From Oerskovia turbata (GTDB taxonomy: Bacteria > Actinomycetota > Actinomycetes > Actinomycetales > Cellulomonadaceae): DNA of 64,000 nt. The position numbers and the translations under genes are program-made. The stretch is from assembly GCF_000718325.1 (NCBI RefSeq), contig NZ_JOFV01000012.1, positions 67,509-131,508 of the forward strand, written 5' to 3'. Shown here in pieces: positions 7,996 through 15,694 of the stretch. Under the pieces are notes generated by a model. It had not been told where the DNA came from, did no database searches, and worked only from the letters and a program-made list of their open reading frames with translations. Within the stretch, counting starts at the first letter, position 1, and the number at the start of each line of letters is the position of its first letter.

Positions 7996-10030
7996 TGTCC
8001 ACCGTTCTGAGCAGGATGCTGGCGTCGGCGACGCCACGGGTCAGGGTCGTGCGGAGCTCGGCGAGGCGTCGGGCCTCGTCGAGCACCTGGGCTTCGTGCT
8101 GCCCGACGGCGGCGAGCAGCTCCTCGAGAGCACTCACCTGGTCCTCGGGAACCTCGCGCACCTCCCACGTGCGCCACCTCTTCGCGGTGGCACGCTGGGA
8201 CGTGATGTCCTCCGCGAGGACGTGCGGGACGAGGCCGGGGGCTGCCGCCCGGTCGATGCGTAGCACCTGCGCCGGGAACTCGACCACGGACAGTCCGACG
8301 TGGTCGACCATCGCGGCCGGGTAGGGCGCGGTGCAGAAGATCACGTCGCCCGGCTCGGTGTACCGTGCGGCGGAGAGTGCCGAGAACGTGCGCCGGTCCA
8401 TGCGGCGCTCGCCGGGGATGACGTCACCGGTCAGCTCGGCCGGGCCGACGACCGGCACCTCGCCGACCGCACCGACGGCGCGCGGGTCCAGCCGGTTCCC
8501 GGAGATCCTCCGCACGCCCCCGCGGACCTCGAGCGACCGGAGCGTCTCGCGGCGCGGGTCTCGACCCGGGCCGGCGACGACGAACTCGGCCCCCTCGAGA
8601 CCGAGTCCCGCGGCGAGCTCGTGGGCACGCACGGCCGCGCGGCCGCCGTCGTCGCGCTGGCCCACCCGGAGCCGGCGGAAGTCTGCCGAGAGGTCGCTCC
8701 GTGAGGCGACGAGCTCGGACGTGTAGGCGAAGCGAGTGAACCGGAAGGCGTGCGCCCTCACATCGGCGAGCACCCCTTGGGCCGCGACGACGTCGGTCAC
8801 GAGGTCGTCGACCACACCCTCGTCGAGCACTCCCCCGACCGCACCCTCCCCCGTGAGGTCGGAGACGGTCATCCACTGCTTGGCGAGGCCGACGTCGGCG
8901 GGCGGGTCGCCCAGCACCCAGATCGCGAGGCGCTCACGCGAACGCCCGGGGAGGAGCCCCGCAGGGAGCTCGACGACGCTCCGCACCTCGCCGTTCCGCA
9001 GCAGTCCCGACCGGAGTTTCTCGGCCTGACCCTCGACCGCCCCCACGAGCGCGCCCGCGGGCCCCAGCACGACGGCGAACCGGCCCGGCTCACGCTGCAC
9101 GGCGAGAGTCTCGACCGCGCGCAGAACCTCGTCGTCGGACCACGGGGTGCTGCCGACCGGAGGGAGCTGAGCCACGATCGTCGCGCCGGACGAGACGGCG
9201 TGGCCCACGGCGTCGTCGGCGTCGAGGTCGACCACCCGGACGCCGAGAGCGCCGAGGCGCCGGCGCGCGAGGCGGGCCGCCGGGTCGGTCCGTGTGCCGG
9301 GTACGGCGCACGTCGGAGCGTCATGCTCACCGCTCGCCTCGGCCACCGCCCCGACGACGGTCACCAGCAGGTCGCCGCAGTCGGCGTAGGGGTTGGCGAG
9401 CACGAGCGGCCCGCGGCCGGACGTGAGCACAAGGACGATCCGAGCCACGACGTCGAGGGCTCCGGCGGATGCCGCCGACTCGGTGAGCAGCTTGCGTCCG
9501 GCCCGGTGCCTGTCGAGCAGGACGGCCTCCAACGCGCCCGCCGGTGTGTAGGCGGCGTCGGCGGCCGTGTCGGCCACCTCGCACAGCACACCCAGCCGGT
9601 CACCCAGCGCCTCGATCTCCGAGTACGCCAGGTGGTCGTCGGGGTCCACCTCGTCCGCGAGGTCGAGCACCTCCGCACGGCTGAGCGCGCCCAGGAGCTC
9701 GCCCGTCTGCGACTTGAGGTGGAGCAGGGACGTGAGGCCGTCGAGCGCCACGTCCGCATCAAGGCCGGGAACCTCGTCCAGCGCGGCCCGCAACGCGACG
9801 TCGGCCGCGAACGACGGGTTGCGGCCGAGTCCGCTGCGCTCGATCCACGCCGTCACCTCGGAGGCCCGGAACCGCTGCTGGTCACGACGGGTCACAACCG
9901 CCTCCGGGAACGGCCAGGCCGCGGTCGCGTACCGCCGACGCCACATGGACACCACGGGGCGCTGCACGCGTGCCAGCTCGGCGATGTCCGGCAGGGACAG
10001 CGTGAGGGAGTCGAGGACGGACGGTGTCAC
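7988..10030 (-). CDS. Degenerate HsdM-HsdS-like fusion with N-terminal HTH, first gene of the RM operon
   Basis: The 680-residue protein opens with a helix-turn-helix (SLPDIAELARVQRPVVSMWRR), as in actinobacterial N-6 adenine methylase-like proteins. Its middle resembles HsdM: PLVLANPYADCGDLLV stands where the SAM motif DPACGSG belongs, and VAQLPPVGST where the catalytic NPPF/Y belongs. It is followed by the HsdM-like run GPAGALVG and the segment LRSGLLRNGEVRSVVELPAG. Both catalytic motifs are therefore eroded. The C-terminal 200 residues look like an HsdS recognition domain, with EPGDVIFCTAP and a helical tail. The GTG start follows AGGGGAG by five bases; an ATG 15 bases upstream is the alternative. 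It overlaps hsdM by 8 bases. A regulatory or structural role in the RM complex is inference. Confidence 0.75.
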   Translation of the reverse strand: MTPSVLDSLTLSLPDIAELARVQRPVVSMWRRRYATAAWPFPEAVVTRRDQQRFRASEVTAWIERSGLGRNPSFAADVALRAALDEVPGLDADVALDGLTSLLHLKSQTGELLGALSRAEVLDLADEVDPDDHLAYSEIEALGDRLGVLCEVADTAADAAYTPAGALEAVLLDRHRAGRKLLTESAASAGALDVVARIVLVLTSGRGPLVLANPYADCGDLLVTVVGAVAEASGEHDAPTCAVPGTRTDPAARLARRRLGALGVRVVDLDADDAVGHAVSSGATIVAQLPPVGSTPWSDDEVLRAVETLAVQREPGRFAVVLGPAGALVGAVEGQAEKLRSGLLRNGEVRSVVELPAGLLPGRSRERLAIWVLGDPPADVGLAKQWMTVSDLTGEGAVGGVLDEGVVDDLVTDVVAAQGVLADVRAHAFRFTRFAYTSELVASRSDLSADFRRLRVGQRDDGGRAAVRAHELAAGLGLEGAEFVVAGPGRDPRRETLRSLEVRGGVRRISGNRLDPRAVGAVGEVPVVGPAELTGDVIPGERRMDRRTFSALSAARYTEPGDVIFCTAPYPAAMVDHVGLSVVEFPAQVLRIDRAAAPGLVPHVLAEDITSQRATAKRWRTWEVREVPEDQVSALEELLAAVGQHEAQVLDEARRLAELRTTLTRGVADASILLRTVDNA

Positions 10031-10108
10031 ATCATCTCCCCTCATCTCGGTCGCGCCTTCATCTCGGCCGAGCCGGCCACCGGGCGAGCTCGCTGGGAGG
10101 ACAGTAGC

Positions 10109-10121
10109 GCGAACTGTTCGC
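10109..10121 (-). promoter_or_regulatory. Palindrome upstream of the RM operon
   Basis: GCGAAC-T-GTTCGC is a 13-bp palindrome about 80 nt before the operon's first start codon. On the minus strand a TACTGT hexamer, a possible -10 element, follows it by three bases. It could be the operator for the HTH protein encoded first in the operon. This is inference from position and symmetry. Confidence 0.4.
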
Positions 10122-10235
10122 TCGTTGCGCCCATGACCGATAAGTGGGGTTATCACCGTGGGTATGGCCGCCGGACCCCAGGCTCCGCAACGCTCCTCTC
10201 AGCCAGATCACCACCCAGCACGAGAGGAACACCCC

Positions 10236-10514
10236 ATGAACTACATCCGCTCCATCTACGTCGACCACCCCGGCACCTCGAACCAGCACATCACCCACGT
10301 CGGCTGGTCCGCGACGCCAACGGGCCCCCTCACGACCACCACTCGCGAACAGGTCCACGCCTGGATCACGGAGGGACACACGTTCCGGTCCCTCAGCCCC
10401 CAGCAGACCCAGGCCGACGTCGTCCCCAAGACCTCGCCGACCGGAACCCGCTACATCGCCACCGTCGCCGACGGCCGGGAGACCAACAACCTGCTCACCC
10501 TCCCCCACTTCTGA
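10236..10514 (+). CDS. DUF3892 family protein
   Basis: The 92-residue protein has the DUF3892 pattern: an N-terminal YIRSIYVDHPG strand, HITHVGW, a TREQVHAWITEGHTF helix, and a C-terminus reading ATVADGRETNNLLTLPHF, where family members end in a NL..LP.F motif. The biochemical role of DUF3892 is unknown. The ATG at 10236 follows a GAGAGG ribosome site; an upstream frame start lacks one. A second member of the family follows six bases downstream, so the pair is probably cotranscribed. The gene is divergent from the RM operon. Confidence 0.75.
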   Translation: MNYIRSIYVDHPGTSNQHITHVGWSATPTGPLTTTTREQVHAWITEGHTFRSLSPQQTQADVVPKTSPTGTRYIATVADGRETNNLLTLPHF

Positions 10515-10520
10515 CCGCAC

Positions 10521-10832
10521 ATGCCGTTCATCCGTGCGATCCGCACCATGCAGCTCGACCCGGACAGCGAGGACGAGCACCCCAGTGGCGAACCGGTCGA
10601 GCACCTTGTCGCCGTCCTCCACTCGGTGACGACCACAGGCACCACGACCGCCACGAGCGTCGTCGGAGTCCACCGCCGCATCATGGCCGGCGAACGCTTC
10701 CGGACCTTCGACGAACGCAACCACCACCAGGCCGACGTCGTGGCCCGCACCGATCACCACGGGCATCGCGCCCTCTCTACAACTGTCGACGGTCGCACGA
10801 GCGACCACCTGTGGCGCCTTCCGCGCTTCTGA
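10521..10832 (+). CDS. DUF3892-like protein, second copy
   Basis: This 103-residue protein shares the layout of the preceding DUF3892 protein: FIRAIRTM at the start, a central HRRIMAGERFRTF helix region, QADVVARTD, and a C-terminus STTVDGRTSDHLWRLPRF that matches DGRETNNLLTLPHF next door. The two are diverged tandem paralogues. The copy has a longer acidic loop (DPDSEDEHPSGE) near residue 15. Function is unknown. Spacing of six bases from the upstream stop suggests one transcript. Confidence 0.65.
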   Translation: MPFIRAIRTMQLDPDSEDEHPSGEPVEHLVAVLHSVTTTGTTTATSVVGVHRRIMAGERFRTFDERNHHQADVVARTDHHGHRALSTTVDGRTSDHLWRLPRF

Positions 10833-10903
10833 CCTGCGGCCGTCCGGCCGGACGACACCGCTCGACGACAGCGACGCCGTCGAACCCCACCAAAGGACCA
10901 CTC

Positions 10904-11575
10904 ATGAACGCCATCACCCACCACACCCAGCCCTCGCAACTGCCGACCCACCCCACGACCACGACATCCCGGCCTCGCCGCCGGAGCATGGCTCTGACCG
11001 CTGCGGTCCTCGGGCTCACGATCAGCCTCACCGGCTGCGGACTGAGCTCGGACAACCTCTCCGCCTCGGACGAGGCCGCCGTGCAGCCGCCCTCATCGAC
11101 CACGCCCGACGCAGACACCGCTCCCGCCGAGCCCGCCACCACCCCGGAGCCGCCCGCGGCCGCCCCCGGGACACGCGCCAACCCCCACCCCGTCGGGACC
11201 ACGGTCGGGAACGAAGACTGGTCGATCGTCGTCGGCACACCCCGCGAGGCCTGGGGAGAGATCAGCGCAGAGAACCAGTTCAACTCTCCGCCCGAGGCCG
11301 GACTGGAGTTCTGGATCGTCCCCCTGACCGCGACCTACCAGGGCGCGACATCAGGCACCCCCTGGCTCGACCTCTCCGTGAAGTTCGTCGGCGACGACGC
11401 CGTCACCTACGAGGGCTACTGCGGAGTCATCCCGAACAACATCCAGGACGTCGGCGAGCTCTACGCAGGCGGTGTCGCCGAAGGAAACGCATGCGTAGCG
11501 GTCCCAGCCGGCGCCCCAGGCCTCTGGACCGTGACGACAGGATGGGGCGAGCCGGCGTTCTTCACCGCCCGCTAG
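10904..11575 (+). CDS. Lipoprotein with DUF4352-like domain
   Basis: The 223-residue protein has an arginine-rich n-region (RPRRR), a hydrophobic segment and a lipobox ending SLTGC with Cys45, so it is predicted to be membrane-anchored outside the cell. A Pro/Thr/Ala-rich linker follows. A beta-rich C-terminal domain (about 100-223) resembles DUF4352 immunoglobulin-like modules: VGTTVGNEDWSIVVG, LEFWIVPLTATYQG, and paired cysteines in YEGYCGV and EGNACVAV. AAAGGA precedes the ATG. A terminator hairpin lies 26 bases past the stop. Role unknown. Confidence 0.7.
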   Translation: MNAITHHTQPSQLPTHPTTTTSRPRRRSMALTAAVLGLTISLTGCGLSSDNLSASDEAAVQPPSSTTPDADTAPAEPATTPEPPAAAPGTRANPHPVGTTVGNEDWSIVVGTPREAWGEISAENQFNSPPEAGLEFWIVPLTATYQGATSGTPWLDLSVKFVGDDAVTYEGYCGVIPNNIQDVGELYAGGVAEGNACVAVPAGAPGLWTVTTGWGEPAFFTAR

Positions 11576-11600
11576 GCACGGGCCCCGCCCGACACCCGCG

Positions 11601-11630
11601 GGGGCGAGGTCACCACGACGACCTCGCCCC
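11601..11630 (+). terminator. Intrinsic terminator-like hairpin
   Basis: GGGGCGAGGTC pairs perfectly with GACCTCGCCCC (11 bp) around an 8-base loop, 26 bases after the DUF4352-like lipoprotein stop. There is no U tract. The rest of the gap to 11853 shows nothing I can name. Confidence 0.65.
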
Positions 11631-11853
11631 ACGCGCCATGACCTCGTCGGATCGACCCGCCCGCTTCGAGTGCGGGCCTCTCCATGGGCACTTCCTCGAG
11701 ATGCTGCACCGCCACCACGCGCGCACAGGACAAGAAGTTGCCCACAGGTCAGGACAGAGGGGTTCCCTGGGAAGGCCCGCTTCGCTAGGTTCTGTGAGGA
11801 GTTCGCGGGGGTGCCGGCGTCGGCATCGTCGTCCGCACCACGCAGGGGGTCTC

Positions 11854-12477
11854 ATGTCTCGTCGTGCCCGCACGTCCCGTCGCACGATCCGGCGCGCACG
11901 AAGAGCGCTCGTCCTGGCCGTCGCGAGCGGGCTGGTCGCCGGGTGCGCAAACGCGCAGGAGCCGACGCCGCCGCCCCCACCCGCGACCGTCGACGAACCG
12001 GCACCCGACCCCAGCCCGACACCGACGCCGAGCGGACCCGTCAAGCCCGAACGACCGGCCGCGATGGACACCGACGACGCCGAAGGCGCGGCCGCAGCGG
12101 CGGAGTACTACATCGAGCTGTCTGGTTATGCACTCGCCGCCGTCGACGACTCAGACTTGAAGGGGATGTCTCACGGGACGTGCGGGTACTGCTCGGAAAC
12201 CCTGGAACAGGTGGCTTGGCTTGCTTCGTCAGGTGGGTCGTACGACGGAGGTCAGCTGGACGCATCCGTAGATGACCCTGGCAAATACGTACGTGACGAG
12301 CAGACCGGGATCTACCCTCTCGATGTCACAGTGACCCAAGAGGCCTTGACTGTCGTCGACGGCGACGGGGCAGAGATCGCCTCGGAACCGACCTCCGTCG
12401 CGACCGTCCGTGTCGAGGTCGGGCGCAACGACGGCAACTGGGTGATCGTCGAGATCGCACCGGTTCCGGAGGGCTAG
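11854..12477 (+). CDS. DUF6318-like lipoprotein
   Basis: The 207-residue protein has a twin-basic n-region and a lipobox ending LVAGC with Cys31. A proline-rich spacer of about 40 residues follows, then a domain starting AEGAAAAAEYYIELSGYALA with a paired HGTCGYCSE motif. That arrangement (an AA..YYI helix and a C-x2-C pair) matches the DUF6318 family of actinobacterial lipoproteins. The function of that family is unknown. The ATG follows AGGGGG. It is six bases upstream of a secreted protein gene, and the two probably form an operon. GC content falls towards the 3' half. Confidence 0.7.
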   Translation: MSRRARTSRRTIRRARRALVLAVASGLVAGCANAQEPTPPPPPATVDEPAPDPSPTPTPSGPVKPERPAAMDTDDAEGAAAAAEYYIELSGYALAAVDDSDLKGMSHGTCGYCSETLEQVAWLASSGGSYDGGQLDASVDDPGKYVRDEQTGIYPLDVTVTQEALTVVDGDGAEIASEPTSVATVRVEVGRNDGNWVIVEIAPVPEG

Positions 12478-12483
12478 GCGGAT

Positions 12484-13407
12484 ATGTCACTCCAACTACC
12501 CCGGCACCGAGGCAGAACGTTCGCAGTTCTCCTTACCTTGGCAACACCGTTCTTCCCCTCACCGTTCTCGACGACTACCGCTGCTCCTTCAGGAGACTGG
12601 GGATTCACTGGGAAAGCCGAGAATCAGTCGGTCAATCTTGAGGCGGAGTACGCCACCCGCGGCGGCAGCGCGTTCGAGGCCGGTGGCACGGGCGGCCCGG
12701 CGACGGAGAAGTTCTTCCGGGCGACTCCTGAGCAGTGCGAGATCTTCGACGGCCTCGACGCTGACACCGATCTCTCGCGGGGGTGTGGGGAACACATGCG
12801 TCTCGTCGAGGCCGGCATCGAGTGCGCTGCGGACTCCTACTATCTCGGCGCCCTGTACCGCCAGACCCGCACCATCGGCGCAGACGGCGTCCCGGGCGCG
12901 TGGTCGCCGTCCGGGGACCCCGTCGTCGACCAGTCCTGCGTCACCCCTGCCGATCTCACCGCCGAAGCCGAGCGCGCCCTGGCCACCTTGGACATCACTC
13001 CCTCCCCCGTGAGCGTCCAGCCTCCCGACGGGTGGACCCTGGTCAACATCCCCACCATCACCCACACCACCGACGACTCCCAGGAGCTCGCCACGACTCT
13101 CCTCGGTATCCCCGTCACCCTGCGCGTGGAACCGGACACGTTCACCTGGGACTACGACGACACCACCCCACCTCTGGTCACGACCGACCCCGGCGCCCCC
13201 TACCCTGACCACACCGTGCACCACACGTACACCCAGCCCGCCGACCAGGTCACCATCACCCTGACCACCACGTGGACCGCGCGATTCCGCATCACCGGCG
13301 CCCCCACCTGGACCGCCATCTCCGGTACCGCGACCACCACCAGCACCGCCGCGCCCCTCCAGGTCCACGAAGCCCGCTCCCGCCTCGTCACCGACCCCCT
13401 GCCCTGA
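12484..13407 (+). CDS. Secreted PKD-like domain protein
   Basis: The 307-residue protein has a signal-peptide-like N-terminus (RGRTFAVLLTLATPFFPSPF followed by AAPSG). Its C-terminal half contains a PKD-like immunoglobulin fold signature, FTWDYDD...HTVHHTYTQPADQVTI, typical of extracellular polycystic-kidney-disease domains that mediate surface or carbohydrate contacts. Four cysteines in the N-terminal half (QCEIFD, RGCGEH, GIECAAD, DQSCVT) could make disulphides. It directly follows the DUF6318-like lipoprotein gene, a pairing that suggests shared surface function. The specific partner is unknown. Confidence 0.7.
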   Translation: MSLQLPRHRGRTFAVLLTLATPFFPSPFSTTTAAPSGDWGFTGKAENQSVNLEAEYATRGGSAFEAGGTGGPATEKFFRATPEQCEIFDGLDADTDLSRGCGEHMRLVEAGIECAADSYYLGALYRQTRTIGADGVPGAWSPSGDPVVDQSCVTPADLTAEAERALATLDITPSPVSVQPPDGWTLVNIPTITHTTDDSQELATTLLGIPVTLRVEPDTFTWDYDDTTPPLVTTDPGAPYPDHTVHHTYTQPADQVTITLTTTWTARFRITGAPTWTAISGTATTTSTAAPLQVHEARSRLVTDPLP

Positions 13408-13487
13408 GGCGAGCTCCACCAGCACACCCACCCCACGGTTCGTCGCACGGGTGGCCCCCTCGCACCCGCTCTGCCACGATCGGCCTC

Positions 13488-14315
13488 ATGGGCACGAACA
13501 CCACCGGCTGGACCGAGGGAACCGTCGAGGTCGAGGGGCACCCCGTGTTCTACCGGCGCAGCGCCGACGTGCCGGGCAGCCTGCCGATCGTCCACGTGCA
13601 CGGCTTCGCGATCTCCGGCACCTACCTCATGCCGACGGCGCGCGTGCTGGCCGCACGCGCAACGAACGTCGTCCCGGACCTGCCGGGCTACGGCAAGAGC
13701 GAGAAGTGGGACTACACCCTCGGTATCCCTGCCCTCGCGCACGCACTGATCCGTATCCTCGACGCGCTCGAGCTCGAGAAGGTGGTGCTGGTCGGCAACT
13801 CGATGGGCTGCCCCATCAGCCTCGAGGTCGCCCACAGCGAGCCCGACCGTGTCGCGCGCATCGTGCTCGTGTCGCCTGCGGGCGGCGTGCACAACCAGGG
13901 CCTGCTCCGGGCCGTCCGGCAGCTCGCGATGGACGGTCCGCGGGAGAGCCGGCAGATGGCTCGCGTCGCGGTCCCGGACTACGTGAGGTTCGGGCCGGTC
14001 AACACGTTCCACCTGTTCAGCGAGCTCACCCGGTTCCCGTCGTTGGAACGCATCGTCCGGTCGACCGTGCCGACGCTCGCGGTCATCGGGAGCCGGGACC
14101 CTTTGATGCCTCCTCCTGCGCGAGTGCGGGAGGTGAGCTGCCTCGCGGGCGACCACACCACGGTCGCGCTCATCGAGGGCGCTGCGCACGCGATCAACTT
14201 CAGCCATCCGGGCGAGCTCGCGCACGTCATCGGGTCGTGGCTGGACGGTGTCGAGATCGTCGACGACCCGGACTCCCCCGGCCTGACGCGCGTCCTGCAG
14301 CTGCCGCGCAGCTAG
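13488..14315 (+). CDS. Alpha/beta hydrolase
   Basis: This 275-residue protein is a complete alpha/beta hydrolase. The oxyanion-hole motif VHGF lies near residue 40. The nucleophile elbow GNSMG holds Ser105. The acid SRDPL and the histidine AAHAINFSHP follow in order, completing the triad. The substrate is not evident. The serine nucleophile distinguishes it from haloalkane dehalogenase-like OleB proteins, which use Asp. A CACGAT hexamer ends seven bases before the ATG and there is no Shine-Dalgarno, so it may be translated from a leaderless mRNA. It is convergent with another hydrolase gene. Confidence 0.85.
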   Translation: MGTNTTGWTEGTVEVEGHPVFYRRSADVPGSLPIVHVHGFAISGTYLMPTARVLAARATNVVPDLPGYGKSEKWDYTLGIPALAHALIRILDALELEKVVLVGNSMGCPISLEVAHSEPDRVARIVLVSPAGGVHNQGLLRAVRQLAMDGPRESRQMARVAVPDYVRFGPVNTFHLFSELTRFPSLERIVRSTVPTLAVIGSRDPLMPPPARVREVSCLAGDHTTVALIEGAAHAINFSHPGELAHVIGSWLDGVEIVDDPDSPGLTRVLQLPRS

Positions 14316-14357
14316 CTCGGACGCCTTCGGCCGGATCGTCGGTCGGGACTCGGTGCG

Positions 14358-15083
14358 TCAGCCCGGACGTGTTCCGACGATCCGCTCGACCAGCAGGTCG
14401 TGGAGTCGCGGGTCGGCGAGCGGCCGGAAGTGCCCAGGGGTGTCGAGCACGACGTCGTGCGCGTCGTCGAGCGTGCTGCCGGCGGGGATGTGCGGGTCCC
14501 AGTGGCTGTGCACCGAGGTGATGCGTTCGTTGACGGCGCGCTCGGCGGACAGGGCGACGATCGTCGCGTCGCTCGGGATGAACGCCCGGACGGCCGGTGT
14601 GACGAACCATCGCGCGTAGGCGGAGCCCGCGAACGGCGTGTTGATCGCGATCATCGACGAGATCCGGCGGTCCGGGCTCTCGTGCACCATGGCGAGCTTC
14701 CCGATGAGTCCGCCCTTGCTGTGCGCGACGACGACGACGTCGCGCATGTCCCGCTCGCGGAGGTATCGCCTGAGAAGCACGGCACCCTCGGTGACAGGTC
14801 GCCGGTTGTCCCGGAGCTCCGGGAGCACGTGGACCGCGACCCCGGCGTCGTGCAACAGGGTGGCCAGGGGCAGGAGGAAGTGCCAGGGCTCGTACACCCC
14901 GGGGACGAGGACGACGGGTGGCCCGACCGGCCGGTCGGGGTGACGCAGGTCGTCGGGGCTCACGCGGGACACGAGCCCGGTCGCCTGCCAGTGCAGCACG
15001 CACGCGTAGTCGCGGGCACGCCACCAGGTTCGTCGCAGGCCCAGCCCCAGACGTTCGCTCAGGTCCTGCCTCCCGTCGCGCAT
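14358..15083 (-). CDS. Esterase/lipase-type alpha/beta hydrolase
   Basis: The 241-residue protein has VVLVPGVYEPWHFL near residue 60, a typical lipase oxyanion region, and the nucleophile elbow VAHSKGG, with lysine beside the catalytic serine as in many triacylglycerol lipase-like proteins. A C-terminal histidine occurs in DTPGHFRPL. There is no signal peptide, so it should act in the cytoplasm. I chose the ATG at 15083 because AGGGGAGCC directly precedes it. A five-copy array of 22-bp repeats occupies its upstream region. The substrate is unknown. Confidence 0.75.
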   Translation of the reverse strand: MRDGRQDLSERLGLGLRRTWWRARDYACVLHWQATGLVSRVSPDDLRHPDRPVGPPVVLVPGVYEPWHFLLPLATLLHDAGVAVHVLPELRDNRRPVTEGAVLLRRYLRERDMRDVVVVAHSKGGLIGKLAMVHESPDRRISSMIAINTPFAGSAYARWFVTPAVRAFIPSDATIVALSAERAVNERITSVHSHWDPHIPAGSTLDDAHDVVLDTPGHFRPLADPRLHDLLVERIVGTRPG

Positions 15084-15108
15084 GGCTCCCCTGTCGTCGT
15101 CACCTGCG

Positions 15109-15218
15109 GTCACCGTCGGCGCCCGCCACCGTCACCCTCGGCACCCAGCGCCGTCACCCTCGGCACCCAGCGCCGTCACCGTCGGCGCCCAGCAGCGTCA
15201 CCGTCGGCGGCCACCACC
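15109..15218. repeat. Five tandem 22-bp repeats with GTCACC(C/G)TCGGC core
   Basis: Exactly five units of 22 bp run without gaps. Each begins GTCACCGTCGGC or GTCACCCTCGGC and ends in a variable GCCCGCCACC- or ACCCAGCGCC-like half. Units two and three are identical. The array fills the gap between yccF and the hydrolase gene. The same unit length and core recur at 37870-38224. Confidence 0.9.
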
Positions 15219-15231
15219 CGATACTCGCGCG

Positions 15232-15621
15232 TCAGGCGCCGAAGCGCGCGTTCGTCGGCACGATCTGCTTGCCGAGGGGCAGCAGCGAGATCGGGATCAT
15301 CTTGAGGTTCGCGATGCCCAGCGGGATCCCGATGATCGACACGAACAGCGGGATCGAGGTGATGACGTGCCCGATCGCGAGCCAGAGCCCCGCGAAGATC
15401 ACCCAGATCACGTTGCCGATCGTGGAGAACGCACCGGCCGTGGGCTTGTCGACGACGGTCCGTCCGAAGGGCCACAGCGCGTACCCGGCGATGCGGAAGC
15501 TCGCGATGCCGAACGGGATGGTGATGATGAGGATGCAGCAGACGATCCCTGCCACGACGTACCCGATCGCGAGCCAGAGCCCCGCGAAGATGAGCCAGAT
15601 GACGTTCAGGATCGCGTTCAT
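15232..15621 (-). CDS. YccF-family membrane protein
   Basis: The 129-residue protein is an internal duplication of the YccF module: NVIWLIFAGLWLAIGYV near the start is repeated as NVIWVIFAGLWLAIGHV in the second half, each followed by a hydrophobic segment and an IPFGIA or IPLGIA motif. It is an inner-membrane protein with about four hydrophobic segments. YccF proteins have no established biochemical role. I prefer the ATG at 15621; a GTG 18 bases upstream is also possible. The duplication is the normal two-module form of the family. Confidence 0.85.
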   Translation of the reverse strand: MNAILNVIWLIFAGLWLAIGYVVAGIVCCILIITIPFGIASFRIAGYALWPFGRTVVDKPTAGAFSTIGNVIWVIFAGLWLAIGHVITSIPLFVSIIGIPLGIANLKMIPISLLPLGKQIVPTNARFGA

Positions 15622-15694
15622 GCCCCGATTCTGCCTCACGGACGTGAGCCGGACGCCCAGCCCGGTGACGCCGTCGGAAAACTAGACTGCTCCC

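Noticed and set aside
8750..11575. A 941-codon plus-strand open frame
   Set aside because: Most of it is the antisense shadow of the degenerate HsdM-like gene; only the part from ATG 10904, with signal peptide and lipobox, is a real gene.
13488..14315. The alpha/beta hydrolase as the missing OleB of the ole-like cluster
   Set aside because: It has a serine nucleophile (GNSMG) rather than the Asp of haloalkane dehalogenase-like OleB, and it lies about 28 kb from the cluster.
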